Assembly: GCA_030639305.1 (NCBI GenBank)
Contig: DAOWCY010000056.1
Coordinates: 1 to 36,881 of the forward strand
DNA length: 36,881 nt
Reading direction: 5' to 3'
Origin: JAGLQA01 sp023135565
Lineage (GTDB): Bacteria; Acidobacteriota; Aminicenantia; UBA2199
Both the position numbers and the translations under genes were made by a program. Positions 35,759 to 36,881 of the stretch are shown one piece after another. The notes beneath the pieces were generated by a model. The model was not told where the DNA came from. It ran no database searches and was given only the letters and a program-made list of their open reading frames with translations. Positions within the stretch are counted from its first letter, which is position 1. Every line of letters begins with the position of its first letter.

Positions 35759-36505
35759 ATGATTTTATCAGAAAGGAAGGAACGGGTCCTTCATCTTAAA
35801 CTTAATATTCCCCCGGTCAACGTTATAGACACCGCTGCTTGTAACGAATTGGCGGAAAAACTAAAAGAAGCGGCGGCAGACGAAACCATCGCCGCGGTGC
35901 TTCTCTCCGGGGAAGACAAATGCTTCTCCGCCGGCGCTTCGGTTGAAGAACATAAAGAAAAACCGGCCCAGGACATGATTCCTGCTTTTGCCGCGGCTTG
36001 CAAAGCGCTGTATGATATGCCGGCGCCCACAGTGGCTTTAGTGCACGGGTTTTGTTTCGGCGGCGGTTTAGAACTGGCGCTGTATGCCGATTATATCATC
36101 GCCGATGCCACTGCCGGCTTTGCCGTGCCGGAGATCAAACTGGCTTTTTTCCCGCCTTTAGCGTGTTCCGCGCTTCCCGGCATCATCGGCAGGCAGAACG
36201 CAGCTCATATGATTTTCACCGGCGACACCATCGACGCTGAACGGGCCTACGCCATGGGCTTAGTGCAGAAAATCGTCGAACAAGCGAAATGGGACGACAT
36301 TGCCCGCCGTTTTAACAAAACCAGCGCTCCTGTGCTGCGGTTGGCAAAAGAGGCTTTCAGAGCCGGACTCGATACCCCGGTAGGGGAGATCGACGGGCCG
36401 ATTACTAAAGACCTTTTCCTTAAGCGTCTTTACAAAATCGAAGACGTTAATGAAGGCATTAACAGTTTTGCTGAAAAAAGGAAACCCCAATGGCAGCATA
36501 AGTAA
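35759..36505 (+). CDS. Enoyl-CoA hydratase family protein, possibly cyclohexadienoyl-CoA hydratase type
   Basis: 248 aa with AAGGAG before the ATG. Crotonase fold: the oxyanion-hole segments are KCFSAGASVEEH and GFCFGGGLELALYADYIIAD. Next comes a PEIKLAFFPPLACSALPGII segment, whose FPP-x-AC pattern recalls dienoyl-CoA hydratases of anaerobic benzoyl-CoA breakdown (BamR/Dch) more than fatty-acid enoyl-CoA hydratases. Glu of VPEIK is in the place of the catalytic acid. It stands alone without other benzoyl-CoA genes, so the substrate is uncertain. Confidence 0.85.
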   Translation: MILSERKERVLHLKLNIPPVNVIDTAACNELAEKLKEAAADETIAAVLLSGEDKCFSAGASVEEHKEKPAQDMIPAFAAACKALYDMPAPTVALVHGFCFGGGLELALYADYIIADATAGFAVPEIKLAFFPPLACSALPGIIGRQNAAHMIFTGDTIDAERAYAMGLVQKIVEQAKWDDIARRFNKTSAPVLRLAKEAFRAGLDTPVGEIDGPITKDLFLKRLYKIEDVNEGINSFAEKRKPQWQHK

Positions 36506-36740
36506 CCCCACTCGCGTGGGGAGGCGATGAGCGGCTTCGCCGCAGGGCAGCGGGTGAGCGCTTTTGATTCTAAACCCCGTACGCACGGGGGGGCGATAAG
36601 CGGCTCCGCCGCAAGAGGCAGCGGGTGAGCGCTTTTGATTTTAAATAATTAAAAGTTTTGTTCAAACTTTTTTAAAAGTTTGGCCCCCGGCAGGGCCGCC
36701 GGAGGCAAAGAGGGTGGGTGCGCCGCACCCCGCCGGAGGC
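36506..36740 (+). repeat. Modular intergenic repeat, long compound copy after the hydratase gene
   Basis: It starts directly at the hydratase stop codon with CCCCACTCGCGTGGGG. Two modules follow with AGCGGCTTCGCCGCA or AGCGGCTCCGCCGCA and GAGCGCTTTTGATTNTAA. Then come the AT hairpin, GGGCCGCCGGAGGCAA and an extra GGGTGCGCCGCACCC hairpin ending in another GCCGGAGGC. It has the same module order as the copy at 26470-26732. Confidence 0.9.
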
Positions 36741-36842
36741 CAGCAATTCCGCAAATTTTTTTTTAGATAGCCAGAATCCTCCTGTATAACACACTTTTCC
36801 TGTAAATTATCCTATCAAGCATTTTCGCATTCCTTAAAGGGG

Positions 36843-36871
36843 TTGACATTTTAAAAAATCTTATATATAAT
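36843..36871 (+). promoter_or_regulatory. Strong promoter at the right edge
   Basis: Perfect TTGACA at 36843-36848, 17-bp spacer, perfect TATAAT at 36866-36871. The gene it serves lies beyond the window. Confidence 0.7.
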
Positions 36872-36881
36872 AGATATGTAA

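Overview
The window looks like a chromosomal stretch of an uncultured, probably anaerobic Gram-negative bacterium. The mix of GG-leader peptide precursors, 6-bladed beta-propeller and SBBP-repeat secreted proteins, a tungsten-type aldehyde:ferredoxin oxidoreductase, many toxin-antitoxin remnants and a multicopy GC-rich intergenic repeat resembles Candidatus Aminicenantes and related lineages. That placement is an inference from gene content; no marker gene was compared. No rRNA, tRNA or CRISPR array was found.

Layout. (1) 1-4300: two tandem small Cys-rich precursor peptide genes of the class I lanthipeptide-like leader type. The second is split by a 3.34-kb IS1595-like element (687-4030) with 25-bp inverted ends and an 8-bp target duplication. 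The element carries another precursor peptide, a frameshifted propeller gene, hicBA, a P63C-domain gene and a 5'-truncated transposase. (2) 4400-7641: a secreted small protein and a large radical SAM fusion protein. (3) 7650-9660: a cluster of toxin-antitoxin genes (orphan Phd/YefM, vapBC, a lone antitoxin-like gene, DUF433 with a truncated DUF5615 toxin). (4) 9800-13341: a small membrane protein, a 430-bp intergenic region with two 17-bp palindromes, and a seven-repeat SBBP propeller protein. (5) 13389-16145: a minus-strand operon of polyferredoxin, tungsten oxidoreductase and a MoaD/ThiS-like protein. (6) 16568-18932: gltX and a SpoU rRNA methyltransferase. (7) 19001-22586: a putative two-gene restriction-modification system. 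(8) 22751-26552: pyrE with a GAF-like gene, and divergently DUF2061, GT2 and GT4 genes with overlapping ends. (9) 26924-30970: two overlapping P-loop ATPase genes, one with seven TPRs, behind a promoter whose presumed start region carries three tandem 15-bp palindromes. (10) 31053-36505: a DNPH1-like hydrolase, a membrane-anchored D-aminoacylase-type amidohydrolase, a cNMP-patatin phospholipase and an enoyl-CoA hydratase of the dienoyl-CoA hydratase type.

A modular repeat family occurs about ten times between genes. In most copies one end touches or encodes the 3' end of a gene, and the other end carries GGAGG facing onward. In at least one case (the MoaD-like gene) this GGAGG appears to be the Shine-Dalgarno sequence of the next gene. 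The repeat, the transposon-split precursor and the operator-controlled ATPase pair are the three most unusual things here.
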